Positions 13,127 through 22,156 of a stretch of DNA of 64,000 bases are shown here, in pieces. Numbering within the stretch: position 1 is the first letter of the stretch; every line of letters begins with the position of its first letter. The translations under genes and the position numbers were made by a program. This DNA comes from Antedon mediterranea (taxonomy: Eukaryota; Echinodermata; Crinoidea; Comatulida; Antedonidae). The notes under the pieces are model-generated. The model ran no database searches, was not told where the DNA came from, and saw only the letters and a list, made by a program, of their open reading frames with translations. The DNA lies in contig NC_092673.1 of the NCBI RefSeq assembly GCF_964355755.1, positions 15,813,001 to 15,877,000 of the forward strand, written 5' to 3'.

Positions 13127-14705
13127 TGTAACCCAGGCTACAAAAGTAGGCCAGTCAAAGAAGATGAAGGGTAACCCAGGCCACAAAAGTGTGCCAGTCA
13201 AAGAAGATGAAGGGTAACCCAGGCCACAAAAGTGTGCCAGTCTAAGAAGATGAAGGGTAACCCAGGCCACAAAAGTGTGCCAGTCTAAGAAGATGAAGGG
13301 TAACCCAGGCCACAAAAGTGTGCCAGTCTAAGAAGATGAAGGGTAACCCAGGCCACAAAAGTGTGCCAGTCAAAGAAGATGAAGGGTAACCCAGGCCACA
13401 AAAGTGTGCCAGTCAAAGAAGATGAAGGGTAACCCAGGCCACAAAAGTGTGCCAGTCTAAGAAGATGAAGGGTAACCCAGGCCACAAAAGTGTGCCAGTC
13501 CAAGAAGATGAAGGGTAACCCAGGCCACAAAAGTGTGCCAGTCTAAGAAGATGAAGGGTAACCCAGGCCACAAAAGTGTGCCAGTCTAAGAAGATGAAGG
13601 GTAACCCAGGCCACAAAAGTGTGCCAGTCTAAGAAGATGAAGGGTAACCCAGGCCACAAAAGTGTGCCAGTCAAAGAAGATGAAGGGTAACCCAGGCCAC
13701 AAAAGTGTGCCAGTCAAAGAAGATGAAGGGTAACCCAGGCCACAAAAGTGTGCCAGTCTAAGAAGATGAAGGGTAACCCAGGCCACAAAAGTGTGCCAGT
13801 CTAAGAAGATGAAGGGTAACCCAGGCCACAAAAGTGTGCCAGTCTAAGAAGATGAAGGGTAACCCAGGCCACAAAAGTGTGCCAGTCTAAGAAGATGAAG
13901 GGTAACCCAGGCCACAAAAGTGTGCCAGTCTAAGAAGATGAAGGGTAACCCAGGCCACAAAAGTGTGCCAGTCTAAGAAGATGAAGGGTAACCCAGGCCA
14001 CAAAAGTGTGCCAGTCAAAGAAGATGAAGGGTAACCCAGGCTACAAAAGTGTGCCAGTCCAAGAAGATGAAGGGTAACCCAGGCCACAAAAGTGTGCCAG
14101 TCTAAGAAGATGAAGGGTAACCCAGGCCACAAAAGTGTGCCAGTCTAAGAAGATGAAGGGTAACCCAGGCCACAAAAGTGTGCCAGTCTAAGAAGATGAA
14201 GGGTAACCCAGGCCACAAAAGTGTGCCAGTCTAAGAAGATGAAGGGTAACCCAGGCCACAAAAGTGTGCCAGTCTAAGAAGATGAAGGGTAACCCAGGCC
14301 ACAAAAGTGTGCCAGTCAAAGAAGATGAAGGGTAACCCAGGCTACAAAAGTGTGCCAGTCCAAGAAGATGAAGGGTAACCCAGGCCACAAAAGTGTGCCA
14401 GTCTAAGAAGATGAAGGGTAACCCAGGCCACAAAAGTGTGCCAGTCTAAGAAGATGAAGGGTAACCCAGGCCACAAAAGTGTGCCAGTCTAAGAAGATGA
14501 AGGGTAACCCAGGCCACAAAAGTGTGCCAGTCTAAGAAGATGAAGGGTAACCCAGGCCACAAAAGTGTGCCAGTCTAAGAAGATGAAGGGTAACCCAGGC
14601 CACAAAAGTGTGCCAGTCAAAGAAGATGAAGGGTAACCCAGGCTACAAAAGTGTGCCAGTCTAAGAAGATGAAGGGTAACCCAGGCCACAAAAGTGTGCC
14701 AGTCC
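13127..14705. repeat. 43-bp U3 minisatellite with 7-mer higher-order repeat
   Basis: About 37 monomers of the form GTAACCCAGGCCACAAAAGT + GTGCCAGTCTAAGAAGATGA + AGG. Variants at the CTAAG position (CAAAG, CCAAG) and GGCTAC for GGCCAC recur every seven monomers (301 bp), for example CAAAG at monomers 21, 28 and 35, each followed by a GGCTAC monomer. The array lies wholly upstream of the TATA box, so it is in U3. Because 43 is not a multiple of three, minus-strand frames through it cycle through all phases; they are not genes. Confidence 0.95.
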
Positions 14706-14904
14706 AAGGAAATTGCAACATTTACACATTCCTACTTCCTTACAAACAAACAAAGTACTGACCAACATACTTTAAGTATGAGCTAATTATTTTAAGGATA
14801 AACTATTAGCTGATCAAACTCCAAATAAGGAAATAGGGCCACCATCATCTACCATTAGATAATGGTCCAGGAATGTATTTCGGAACAACAGGGTGGGGCC
14901 AAGA

Positions 14905-14938
14905 TATATAAAAAAGACTGCAGAGTTGGGAAAAATCA
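14905..14938 (+). promoter_or_regulatory. LTR core promoter (TATA and predicted start)
   Basis: TATATAAAAAAG begins at 14905. About 33 bases downstream is TCACAAC, an initiator-like sequence whose A at 14938 is the likely transcription start. The same arrangement is in the 3' LTR (TATATAAA near 22947). The start coincides with the first base pairs of the duplicated leader segment. Confidence 0.65.
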
Positions 14939-15512
14939 CAACTCAACTCTAAATCTATTGAGAGCAGTCAGGTCCTCCCTGATACTTTTTGTACGTTCTG
15001 AAAGAAGTTGTATTTACACTTATTCCTTGCTCAACAAATTCAGGTAAGATAACCAACATAAACTTATTATTTTGTAGCGTAAGTAACATAGCTAAGTCCT
15101 TTAGTTGTACTTGTTAACTACATATAGGATACTACTTTTATGTTTATCATTGCTCGTTGTCCAGCAATGAATTTATTATCTTAGATACAACTTGATATAT
15201 TGTAAATATGTACTATATGTTTGACCACCTTATATCGTATTGATTGTATGTTTATATGTAAGTTAGAGTGTAGTAATAAGACCCTGTCATTATATACTCA
15301 CTAGGCTATGATTTATTAGCTAATCCTAAATTATCCTTGAATGAAGCCTCCTGTATAGAGAATTCTGTAGTTATAGGAATTAAATACAAAAAGGCTACCG
15401 TAGTACACAACTCAACTCTAAATCTATTGAGAGCAGTCAGGTCCTCCCTGATACTTTTTGTACGTTCTGAAAGAAGTTTTATTTACACTTATTCCTTGTT
15501 CAACAAATTCAG
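14937..15512 (+). repeat. 107-bp direct duplication inside the LTR
   Basis: A 107-bp segment beginning CACAACTCAACTCTAAATC occurs at 14937-15043 and again at 15406-15512, offset 469 bp. The first copy is followed by GTAAGAT, giving a consensus splice donor (CAG/GTAAGA). The second is followed by GTTGAGG. The second copy begins about 25 bases after ATTAAA (15379), a possible poly(A) signal. Both LTRs carry the duplication, so it predates insertion. In the 5' LTR the second copy has two private substitutions. Confidence 0.9.
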
Positions 15513-15894
15513 GTTGAGGGAAGATTGCCCAAGTTGGATTCTGTGTGTAAAGTCCACAGCCAGACGAGGGAATCGGTGGAGTGTATAAGCATCAAACTTC
15601 GAACGGGTTTACCACACCAAAAAGGGGACAAGCTCGACCACTGCCAGTTGTCAACAAACTTAAGTTTGACTTGTTATCTAAATCTTTAAGCATACTTAAT
15701 TATAAGTCGCATATTGTATAATTTGTATTACGATTTAGAATAATAACACATCTACTATAAGCCAACTATTGTGTACTCTTTTATTTATTATCTATGTGTG
15801 TCTAGTGCCGCTGCCCCAATCAACTCGAACCCCGCTCACCTCAACCCTAAGTCGATAATCGTTTGTGTTGTGTGTAGAGCGGTTACATAAAAAC

Positions 15895-15912
15895 TGGCGC
15901 CCAATGTGGGGC
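15895..15912 (+). other. primer-binding site, tRNA-Lys type
   Basis: TGGCGCCCAATGTGGGGC lies seven bases after the 5' LTR. From memory, it matches the primer site used by retroelements primed with tRNA-Lys1,2 except for one base (T for C at position 11). It would prime minus-strand DNA synthesis. Confidence 0.85.
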
Positions 15913-16121
15913 TTGAAAAGGCACTAGTCAGATAATAAATTTATAATTATATACCTACTATATTGCATATTTTTATCATTGTATTATATTTCATGCTTTT
16001 CAATTTTACTTTATAATATTTTTGTACCCTTATATATCTAATTATTGTTTTATAATTTGTAATATTTGATCGTAATTTCACTTATTTTAATTTACAATTG
16101 TAACTTCTTATTTTGTATACC

Positions 16122-17441
16122 ATGGATATATATGACTGGTGTATTAAACATAAGGTCGATCCTAATCATGCTATTGCATTAAGGGGTGTATTGAAGGCCA
16201 ATTATAGTCACGATAGAATACCTAATGCATTCAAAGAAATAGATCGATCCCAGGTTGTTGAAGTTATAGATGAAACAGATATCACTTTTCAATTACTACT
16301 TTCGTTTTCCAAACCTGTAGTAGATCTAAATATCCCCACAACCATTGACCACACAGATAACGAAACCTGGACTATTATAACATGGGATGGGAAAACCCCA
16401 GAAAAGGACACCCATATCCTACCCACAGATTTCCAGGGACAACTACAAAAATTTCTCTTAGAACATGGGAAAACCCTGAACGATCTTAGGCTAGACTCCA
16501 TCCCCTCCGACACCAAAGAAGTAGTAGTAAAACACCTAATAGGCAACAACGTGCCCCGTACGGCCGGTGTTCGTCGGTTACGACAGTTTTCGGGACGGGT
16601 GCCAATCCCTTCAAATGAGGTAGACTTTGAGACTTGGTCTCAACTAGTCCAACAACTTTTAAGGGATGATAGCTTATCACAGGCTGAACAAAAGAGCATC
16701 TTAAGTCAAAGTCTCTTTCCTCCAGCACTTAATATCCTAAATAAAGTGACTGATAAATCAACTGCTAGGGAATGCCATGATGTACTTAATGAGGTCTATG
16801 GTTTGGCAGTGGATGCAGATGACCTCTATACTCTATTTAGGGAGACATATCAGTCGGAAGGGGAACTGCCCTCTAAATTTTTAATGCGCCTAGATGAAAA
16901 TCTAACTAGGGCAACAAAGGCTGGGGCAGTTGGGGTAGCAAAGGCTGACCATATGAGACTAGCTCAATTTGTCCGTGGGCTAGTATATGACGAGATGCTA
17001 TCATCTACATTAAACCTGAAACAACGCAAATCAAATCCCCCTACTTATTTAACACTGATTAAAGAAGTTAGAAGTGAGGAAATTAATAGTAGGGCTAGGG
17101 CAGAAAAGCGAACACCTAAGGCAGTTAGTGCCAAGGCTGCGTTATGTAGCTATGAAGCCCTTAGTCATGAGGTAGAAGTTCTTAGAACTGAGCTACATCA
17201 CCTCAAATCAACACCAAGCCCACCAGAGTCCACTCCTAACCCAAAAACGCGTTCTTCACCTGCGCCAAACACTAGGCCTAAAATATGTTATAATTGTGGC
17301 GAGGATGGGCACCACATGAGGGGTTGTCCCAACCCAACTAATGCCACATTAGTACAGCAGAAATTGGTCAAACGGTTTAATCAGGCGGGAAACGGCAGAG
17401 GGCATCCGGGAAGAAGGGACAACGGTCTGCCCCATCAGTAA
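16122..17441 (+). CDS. gag: Gag polyprotein of Ty3/gypsy element
   Basis: A 439-residue structural protein that would assemble the particle and bind element RNA. I start it at the ATG at 16122, which has a near-ideal context (ACCATGG); an in-frame TTG at 16113 is ignored. The N-terminal ~90 residues (MDIYDWC...) and the central segment (residues ~150-190, FSGRVPIPSNEVDFETW) resemble the layout of vertebrate PNMA proteins, which are domesticated Ty3/gypsy Gags; this is my reading, not a search result. The central region would be the capsid. A CCHC zinc knuckle lies at C389, C392, H397 and C402. The C-terminal tail is Arg/Gly-rich. The heptamer GGGAAAC at 17387-17393 is read G-GGA-AAC in the gag frame, 48 bases before the TAA, and would shift ribosomes into pol. 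Confidence 0.93.
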   Translation: MDIYDWCIKHKVDPNHAIALRGVLKANYSHDRIPNAFKEIDRSQVVEVIDETDITFQLLLSFSKPVVDLNIPTTIDHTDNETWTIITWDGKTPEKDTHILPTDFQGQLQKFLLEHGKTLNDLRLDSIPSDTKEVVVKHLIGNNVPRTAGVRRLRQFSGRVPIPSNEVDFETWSQLVQQLLRDDSLSQAEQKSILSQSLFPPALNILNKVTDKSTARECHDVLNEVYGLAVDADDLYTLFRETYQSEGELPSKFLMRLDENLTRATKAGAVGVAKADHMRLAQFVRGLVYDEMLSSTLNLKQRKSNPPTYLTLIKEVRSEEINSRARAEKRTPKAVSAKAALCSYEALSHEVEVLRTELHHLKSTPSPPESTPNPKTRSSPAPNTRPKICYNCGEDGHHMRGCPNPTNATLVQQKLVKRFNQAGNGRGHPGRRDNGLPHQ

Positions 17442-17450
17442 AAAGGTCCC
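17387..17450 (+). promoter_or_regulatory. -1 ribosomal frameshift signal (GGGAAAC with possible pseudoknot)
   Basis: The slippery heptamer GGGAAAC (17387-17393) has the X-XXY-YYZ phase in the gag frame. Slipping back one base gives exactly the pol frame, which is open through the overlap. Six bases downstream, GGGCA (17400-17404) can pair with TGCCC (17428-17432). In the loop, GGGAC (17416-17420) can pair with GTCCC (17446-17450), making an H-type pseudoknot. An alternative first stem is GGCAGA (17394-17399) with TCTGCC (17426-17431). The heptamer is known from several retroviruses and from the domesticated Gag genes PEG10 and PNMA3. The pairing is inference. Confidence 0.8.
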
Positions 17451-20400
17451 AACAAAAGAGAAAGGGAAACACTGGAACAAAAACATCCAATAATTTACTC
17501 CATAGTGCAATATCACAAACTAATAATCTTATAGGCGACCCTAGTGTCGTAACAATAATTGTTGACGGTCATATATGTAATGCAATGTTAGATACAGGCT
17601 CGCAGGTTACATGTATCAGTGAAGATTTTTATAAAGATAAATTAAGGGATAAGCCTATATACCCATTAACCGATTTAATAGTAACTGGTGCTGGCGGTCA
17701 GAACGTACCTTATCTAGGTTATATAGAGGTCAATTTAACGTTTCCTAAAGTCCAGACGGGCTATACTAAACAATTCCCAACATTAGCTTTAGTGTGCCCC
17801 AAATTAGGGAAGGGACTGTCTATGTTAATGGGCACCAACACCAGTATAGTTCGGGATCTGGCCACTGGCTGGACAAATACTAAGAAAAAGGGAAGGAAAG
17901 TAGGCCCCATACACTCTGCTTGGGCTGAAGTGTATAAAGAGGATAAGGCTAAGAAAGATAAACTAGGCCCCGTTAAAATATGTTCTCCTATGACAATACC
18001 TAGAGGAAAAATAGTAGAGGTAGAATGTGTTATAAAGAACACAGTACACCCTAACTTAGATGTGTTAATTGAAGCATCCCCGGATACCCCACTTCCTGGA
18101 GGGCTTTTAATCACACCCTTAATAGTCAAGTTAGAACATATGGGCCCAGTTAAACTTAGAGTTCCTTTGTCAAATTCTAGTAAAGAAATTAGGCTAAATA
18201 GAAACTTTAAGATTGCCACTGCTTTCATCCCCCAGTCTATAACGCATCACAGTCCGGAAGTTCACTGTAACTCAAGTACGGCCTCAAACAATTTTAATTT
18301 TGATAGCTCGCCAATTTCACATATAGATAAGGCGAAATTTATTAATTTACTTAATAATCATCCGAATGTTTTTTCAAAGAATGATTTAGATATAGGGAGA
18401 ACTTCGGCTGTAAAACATAAAATACACCTAACTAATGACACCCCATTCCGTCAACCTTGTAGGAGGATACCCCCATCTGATTTCAATGATGCTAGGGACC
18501 ACATTCAAGATTTATTAAGGAAGAACATCATTAGAGAGTCCGAAAGCCAGTATAGTTCTCCTATAGTATTAGTCAGGAAAAAGAAGACTAACGAAATTCG
18601 ATTATGTATAGATTACAGACTTCTAAATTCTAGGACGGTTAGGGACCAATACAACGTCCCCAACATTGAAGATGCCCTTACAACCTTACGTGGTGCCAAA
18701 TGGTTCTCATGTCTTGACCTCAAATCAGGCTATTACAAAATTGAAATGGCTGAGGAGGATAAAGCAAAAACTGCATTTTGGTGCCCATTGGGATTCTATG
18801 AATTTAACCGAATGCCCCAAGGGATCACTAATGCCCCCGCCACCTTCCAGCGACTAATGGAGAAGTGCATGGGGGAGTTAACATTCTCCGACGTTCTAGT
18901 TTATTTAGATGACTTACTAGTTTTTTCAACCACACTAGACGAACACCTAGCTAAGTTAGACAAAGTATTATCTAGGCTTGAAGAGTATGGCTTGAAACTA
19001 AATCCAGACAAGTGCAATTTTGCCCAAACTTCCATTAAGTGCTTGGGCCATGTCATTTCAGAGGATGGGGTAAGCACTGACCCAGATAAGGTAGAGGCTG
19101 TCAAATCTTGGCCCCGCCCCTCAAATGTAAAAGAATTGAAATCATTTCTAGGTTTTGCTGGTTATTATCGACGATTTATACAGCATTATAGCCATATTGC
19201 CAAACCATTAAACCAACTTATGACTAAGTATGACCCAATACGTAAACGAGGTAAAACGTTCAAAAAACCTAAATCCAATACTCCCTCAGAAAGGCGCCCT
19301 AGTCCTAATACCCCATTTGGTACTAACTGGTCCGAATCATGTCAGGTGGCATTTGATGTACTAATAGATAAATTGTCTTCAGCCCCTATATTAGGATTCG
19401 CAGACTACAATTCACCATTTATTCTACATACCGACGCTAGCACAAGCGGGTTAGGTGCAGCCCTATATCAAGAGATAAATGGGATAAAGAGGGTAATTGC
19501 CTATGCTAGTCGTGGGTTATCCAAAAGTGAAGCCAATTATCCTGCTCATAAATTAGAGTTTCTTGCCCTAAAATGGGCGGTGACTGAGACATTTACTGAC
19601 TATCTTTATGGTCAACGATTTGTAATTTACACCGATAATAACCCCTTAACGTACGTGTTGACGACAGCTAAGCTTGACGCTACAGGACAAAGGTGGCTTG
19701 CCGCCCTGGTCAATTACAACTTTGATATTAAATACAAAGCAGGTAGAAACAATCAAGATGCAGACGGTCTTAGTCGTCGCCCACATGACCCCCCTTCCAA
19801 TGACTTTGAATACGAACAATATCAAGAGAAAGCTGACGAAGTGTTAGGTAGAGTAAAATTTTCATCCTGTTCGTTCACAGCAGTCTGTAATGCTAAAATA
19901 GTTAAAAAGTCTACTATACCTAATGATACAACACCCTTAGTTGAGTCAGTTAGTGATTCTCCTGATGCAATCCCCGCCATCTATGATAACCCTATTAGGC
20001 CTATAGATGGGCAGTCAACCTTGCCTAATGTTACTGCAGCGGAGTGGGTAGAGCATCAACAACAAGACCCTAATATAAAACCTATTTTTAAATTTGTATA
20101 TAACAAACGGAAACCTACACAAGATGAACTCACAAAATTACCCGAGGAAACTAGGCTACTCCTGAGACAGTTTGATAAATTATTGGTAAAAGATAATATT
20201 CTATACCGCCAATTTGTAAATAATATCGGAGCTATGCAATTGCAATTAGTACTTCCAACCGCTTATAGAGATAAAGCATTTACTGGCTTACATGATGACA
20301 TTGGTCACCCTGGGATGGAACGGACCTTGGATCTTGCCCGATCCAGATTTTATTGGCCTCGTATGTCCTCCCAAATTGAAGATAAATGTAGGTGTTGTGA

Positions 20401-21931
20401 ACGATGTGTCCGAAGAAAGGCCCGTGCTACCAAAGCAGCCCCCCTAGTTAGTGTCAGAACCACCATGCCTATGGAATTAATGTGTATTGACTTTCTGTCT
20501 ATAGAACCTGATTCTAAGGATACTAGAAATGTATTAGTTGTGACTGACCATTTCACTAGATATGCTATTGCTATCCCAACTAAGGACCAAAAAGCCCCCA
20601 CAGTAGCAAAAGCTCTGTGGAATAATGTCTTTCAACATTATGGCTTTCCAAAACAATTACATTCAGATCAAGGCAGAGATTTCGAATCAAAACTTATCCA
20701 AGATTTATGTAAATATTTAGGAGTAAGAAAATCTCGTACAACCCCATACCATCCCCAGGGTAATGGTCAGGTAGAACGGTTTAACCAAACCCTGCTTAAA
20801 ATGCTAGGCACTCTAGAAAACCAAAAGAAAGAACATTGGCGAGACCATGTTGCACCCTTAGTGCATGCATACAATTGTACTAAGAATGATGCTACGGGAA
20901 TGTCCCCATATTATTTAATGTTTGGTAGAGAAGCCCGCCTCCCAATTGACATCCAACTAGGTATTGACCCAAATCAAAATGGTTCATTTTCTCCAAGGGG
21001 ATATGCCGACAAATTACGACATCGCCTAGAAACAGCACACAAATTAGCCCAGGAAATGGCAACCAAGAAAGCTAATGCCAATAAAGCCCGATATGATAGT
21101 AAAGTGCGTGAATGCACTATTTGCAAGGGTGATAGGGTACTAGTAAAAAATGTGCGCTTAAGGGGTAAACATAAACTTGCTGATAGGTGGGAAGAAACTA
21201 TTTATGTGGTTTTGGAACAAATAGGGGACAACCCTGTGTACAAGATAGAGCCTGAAGATAGTGATGGTCCTACTAGAACATTGCATAGAAATATGCTACT
21301 CCCATGTAGGTTTGCTACAGCAAAGGAAACTCCCCCTAAAAGTGGTACTAAAGAAAAACAAAGACAGAGAAAGCCTGTCACTCGACAAGGGCACAAAACG
21401 CCTAAGTCAACTGTCCCACAGCCAGAACTATCTGGACATGAAACAAGTGATAGTGATTTAGATTATTACATTCCAAATTCAGTTCGCACACTTCAACAAC
21501 CAACAGATCCATCTATACCTCCTAATCTGGGTAATGACCAAAACGTGGCTCAAACTATTATAGAAACCCCAATTGTTAACGAAATAGAACCTCAGATCAA
21601 TGAGGAAGATGTAATAGTTAACCATGATATTAATGATTTCGAAGATGCTGTTATTCATAATTTAGACAACAATGATAATGTTAATATTGATAATGCTAAT
21701 AATGAGCCTGATATTCAACCTGATGTCCACGAACCACAGGCTAATACAGATGATACCTTACGTCCTAAACGGCTAAGAACACAGCCAGAAAGGTTAGGTT
21801 ATTTTGCTCCCGGCCAACAAGTTACATCAACTTCTAATATGGTGGTCCAAGTCATTGGGATGCAAAACCAAATGTTTGCTGATATGATGCAATCTCAATT
21901 ATCACTTTTAAGAGGCTCTAAGCCGAATTAA
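17393..21931 (+). CDS. pol: Pol polyprotein (PR-RT-RNase H-IN)
   Basis: Expressed by -1 frameshift from gag; the first in-frame ATG is at 17585, from which residues are numbered (1,448). Aspartic protease: LDTGSQ at residues 2-7. Reverse transcriptase: about residues 300-480, with catalytic YLDD at 440-443. RNase H: D617 (HTDAS) and D684 (YTDNN). Integrase: HHCC zinc domain with H903, H908 and the C935-C941 cluster, then a D,D35E core with D969, D1028 and E1064. A GPY/F-like module follows near residues 1180-1225 (ADRWEE...NPVYKIE). The last ~220 residues are hydrophilic, Asn/Asp-rich and not assignable. There is no chromodomain or envelope. Domain order (integrase after RNase H) is that of Ty3/gypsy. 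No stop or frame break is seen, so the element may be active. Confidence 0.95.
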   Translation, partial: RQRASGKKGQRSAPSVKRSQQKRKGNTGTKTSNNLLHSAISQTNNLIGDPSVVTIIVDGHICNAMLDTGSQVTCISEDFYKDKLRDKPIYPLTDLIVTGAGGQNVPYLGYIEVNLTFPKVQTGYTKQFPTLALVCPKLGKGLSMLMGTNTSIVRDLATGWTNTKKKGRKVGPIHSAWAEVYKEDKAKKDKLGPVKICSPMTIPRGKIVEVECVIKNTVHPNLDVLIEASPDTPLPGGLLITPLIVKLEHMGPVKLRVPLSNSSKEIRLNRNFKIATAFIPQSITHHSPEVHCNSSTASNNFNFDSSPISHIDKAKFINLLNNHPNVFSKNDLDIGRTSAVKHKIHLTNDTPFRQPCRRIPPSDFNDARDHIQDLLRKNIIRESESQYSSPIVLVRKKKTNEIRLCIDYRLLNSRTVRDQYNVPNIEDALTTLRGAKWFSCLDLKSGYYKIEMAEEDKAKTAFWCPLGFYEFNRMPQGITNAPATFQRLMEKCMGELTFSDVLVYLDDLLVFSTTLDEHLAKLDKVLSRLEEYGLKLNPDKCNFAQTSIKCLGHVISEDGVSTDPDKVEAVKSWPRPSNVKELKSFLGFAGYYRRFIQHYSHIAKPLNQLMTKYDPIRKRGKTFKKPKSNTPSERRPSPNTPFGTNWSESCQVAFDVLIDKLSSAPILGFADYNSPFILHTDASTSGLGAALYQEINGIKRVIAYASRGLSKSEANYPAHKLEFLALKWAVTETFTDYLYGQRFVIYTDNNPLTYVLTTAKLDATGQRWLAALVNYNFDIKYKAGRNNQDADGLSRRPHDPPSNDFEYEQYQEKADEVLGRVKFSSCSFTAVCNAKIVKKSTIPNDTTPLVESVSDSPDAIPAIYDNPIRPIDGQSTLPNVTAAEWVEHQQQDPNIKPIFKFVYNKRKPTQDELTKLPEETRLLLRQFDKLLVKDNILYRQFVNNIGAMQLQLVLPTAYRDKAFTGLHDDIGHPGMERTLDLARSRFYWPRMSSQIEDKCRCCERCVRRKARATKAAPLVSVRTTMPMELMCIDFLSIEPDSKDTRNVLVVTDHFTRYAIAIPTKDQKAPTVAKALWNNVFQHYGFPKQLHSDQGRDFESKLIQDLCKYLGVRKSRTTPYHPQGNGQVERFNQTLLKMLGTLENQKKEHWRDHVAPLVHAYNCTKNDATGMSPYYLMFGREARLPIDIQLGIDPNQNGSFSPRGYADKLRHRLETAHKLAQEMATKKANANKARYDSKVRECTICKGDRVLVKNVRLRGKHKLADRWEETIYVVLEQIGDNPVYKIEPEDSDGPTRTLHRNMLLPCRFATAKETPPKSGTKEKQRQRKPVTRQGHKTPKSTVPQPELSGHETSDSDLDYYIPNSVRTLQQPTDPSIPPNLGNDQNVAQTIIETPIVNEIEPQINEEDVIVNHDINDFEDAVIHNLDNNDNVNIDNANNEPDIQPDVHEPQANTDDTLRPKRLRTQPERLGYFAPGQQVTSTSNMVVQVIGMQNQMFADMMQSQLSLLRGSKPN

Positions 21932-22128
21932 TTTTATAATGTTATTTTTACTATATGTTTATATATACACGCCAATTTTGATTCCTTTTCAATGTAATAT
22001 TTTTTTTTCACTGTATATTTTATGTATTAAGACAGGTGAATTACGATCAAAAACTAAATGGTGACGTAGTTAAGCACTACTTTTAATGTAAATGTTGGTT
22101 ACCATTGAGTTTGTTGAGCGTCGTCCGG

Positions 22129-22156
22129 GGACGGACGAATATTTTGGCAGGGTGAG
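22129..22156 (+). other. polypurine tract region with hairpin
   Basis: GGCAGGGTGAG directly abuts the 3' LTR start (TGTAACC at 22157) and is the likely plus-strand primer. Just upstream, TCGTCCG and CGGACGA form a 7-bp hairpin around GGGA, a feature often seen near the polypurine tract of Ty3/gypsy elements. The 225-bp interval from pol stop to LTR otherwise holds nothing coding. Confidence 0.65.

Larger units (their letters stand above)
13127..15887 (+). repeat. 5' LTR
   Basis: 2,761 bp, TGTAACC...GGTTACA. The order is a 43-bp minisatellite (13127-14705), a unique segment, a TATA box, a duplicated leader segment, then the remainder to 15887. It is 988 bp longer than the 3' LTR, matching exactly 23 fewer 43-bp monomers in the 3' copy plus one extra base there. 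Confidence 0.95.

Noticed and set aside
13127-14705. CRISPR-like regular array
   Set aside because: Monomers are contiguous with no unique spacers, and the array lies inside an LTR of a eukaryotic element.
13103-14707. Series of minus-strand frames of about 70-80 codons starting MWPGLPFIFLDW
   Set aside because: They are the 43-bp LTR minisatellite read in rotating phase; the same frames recur every 301 bp and again at 22.3-22.7 kb.
14862-15588. Plus frames of 61 and 83 codons in the LTR leader (also at 22904-23630)
   Set aside because: Both run over the duplicated leader segment, have no domain, and end soon after it; at most upstream open frames.
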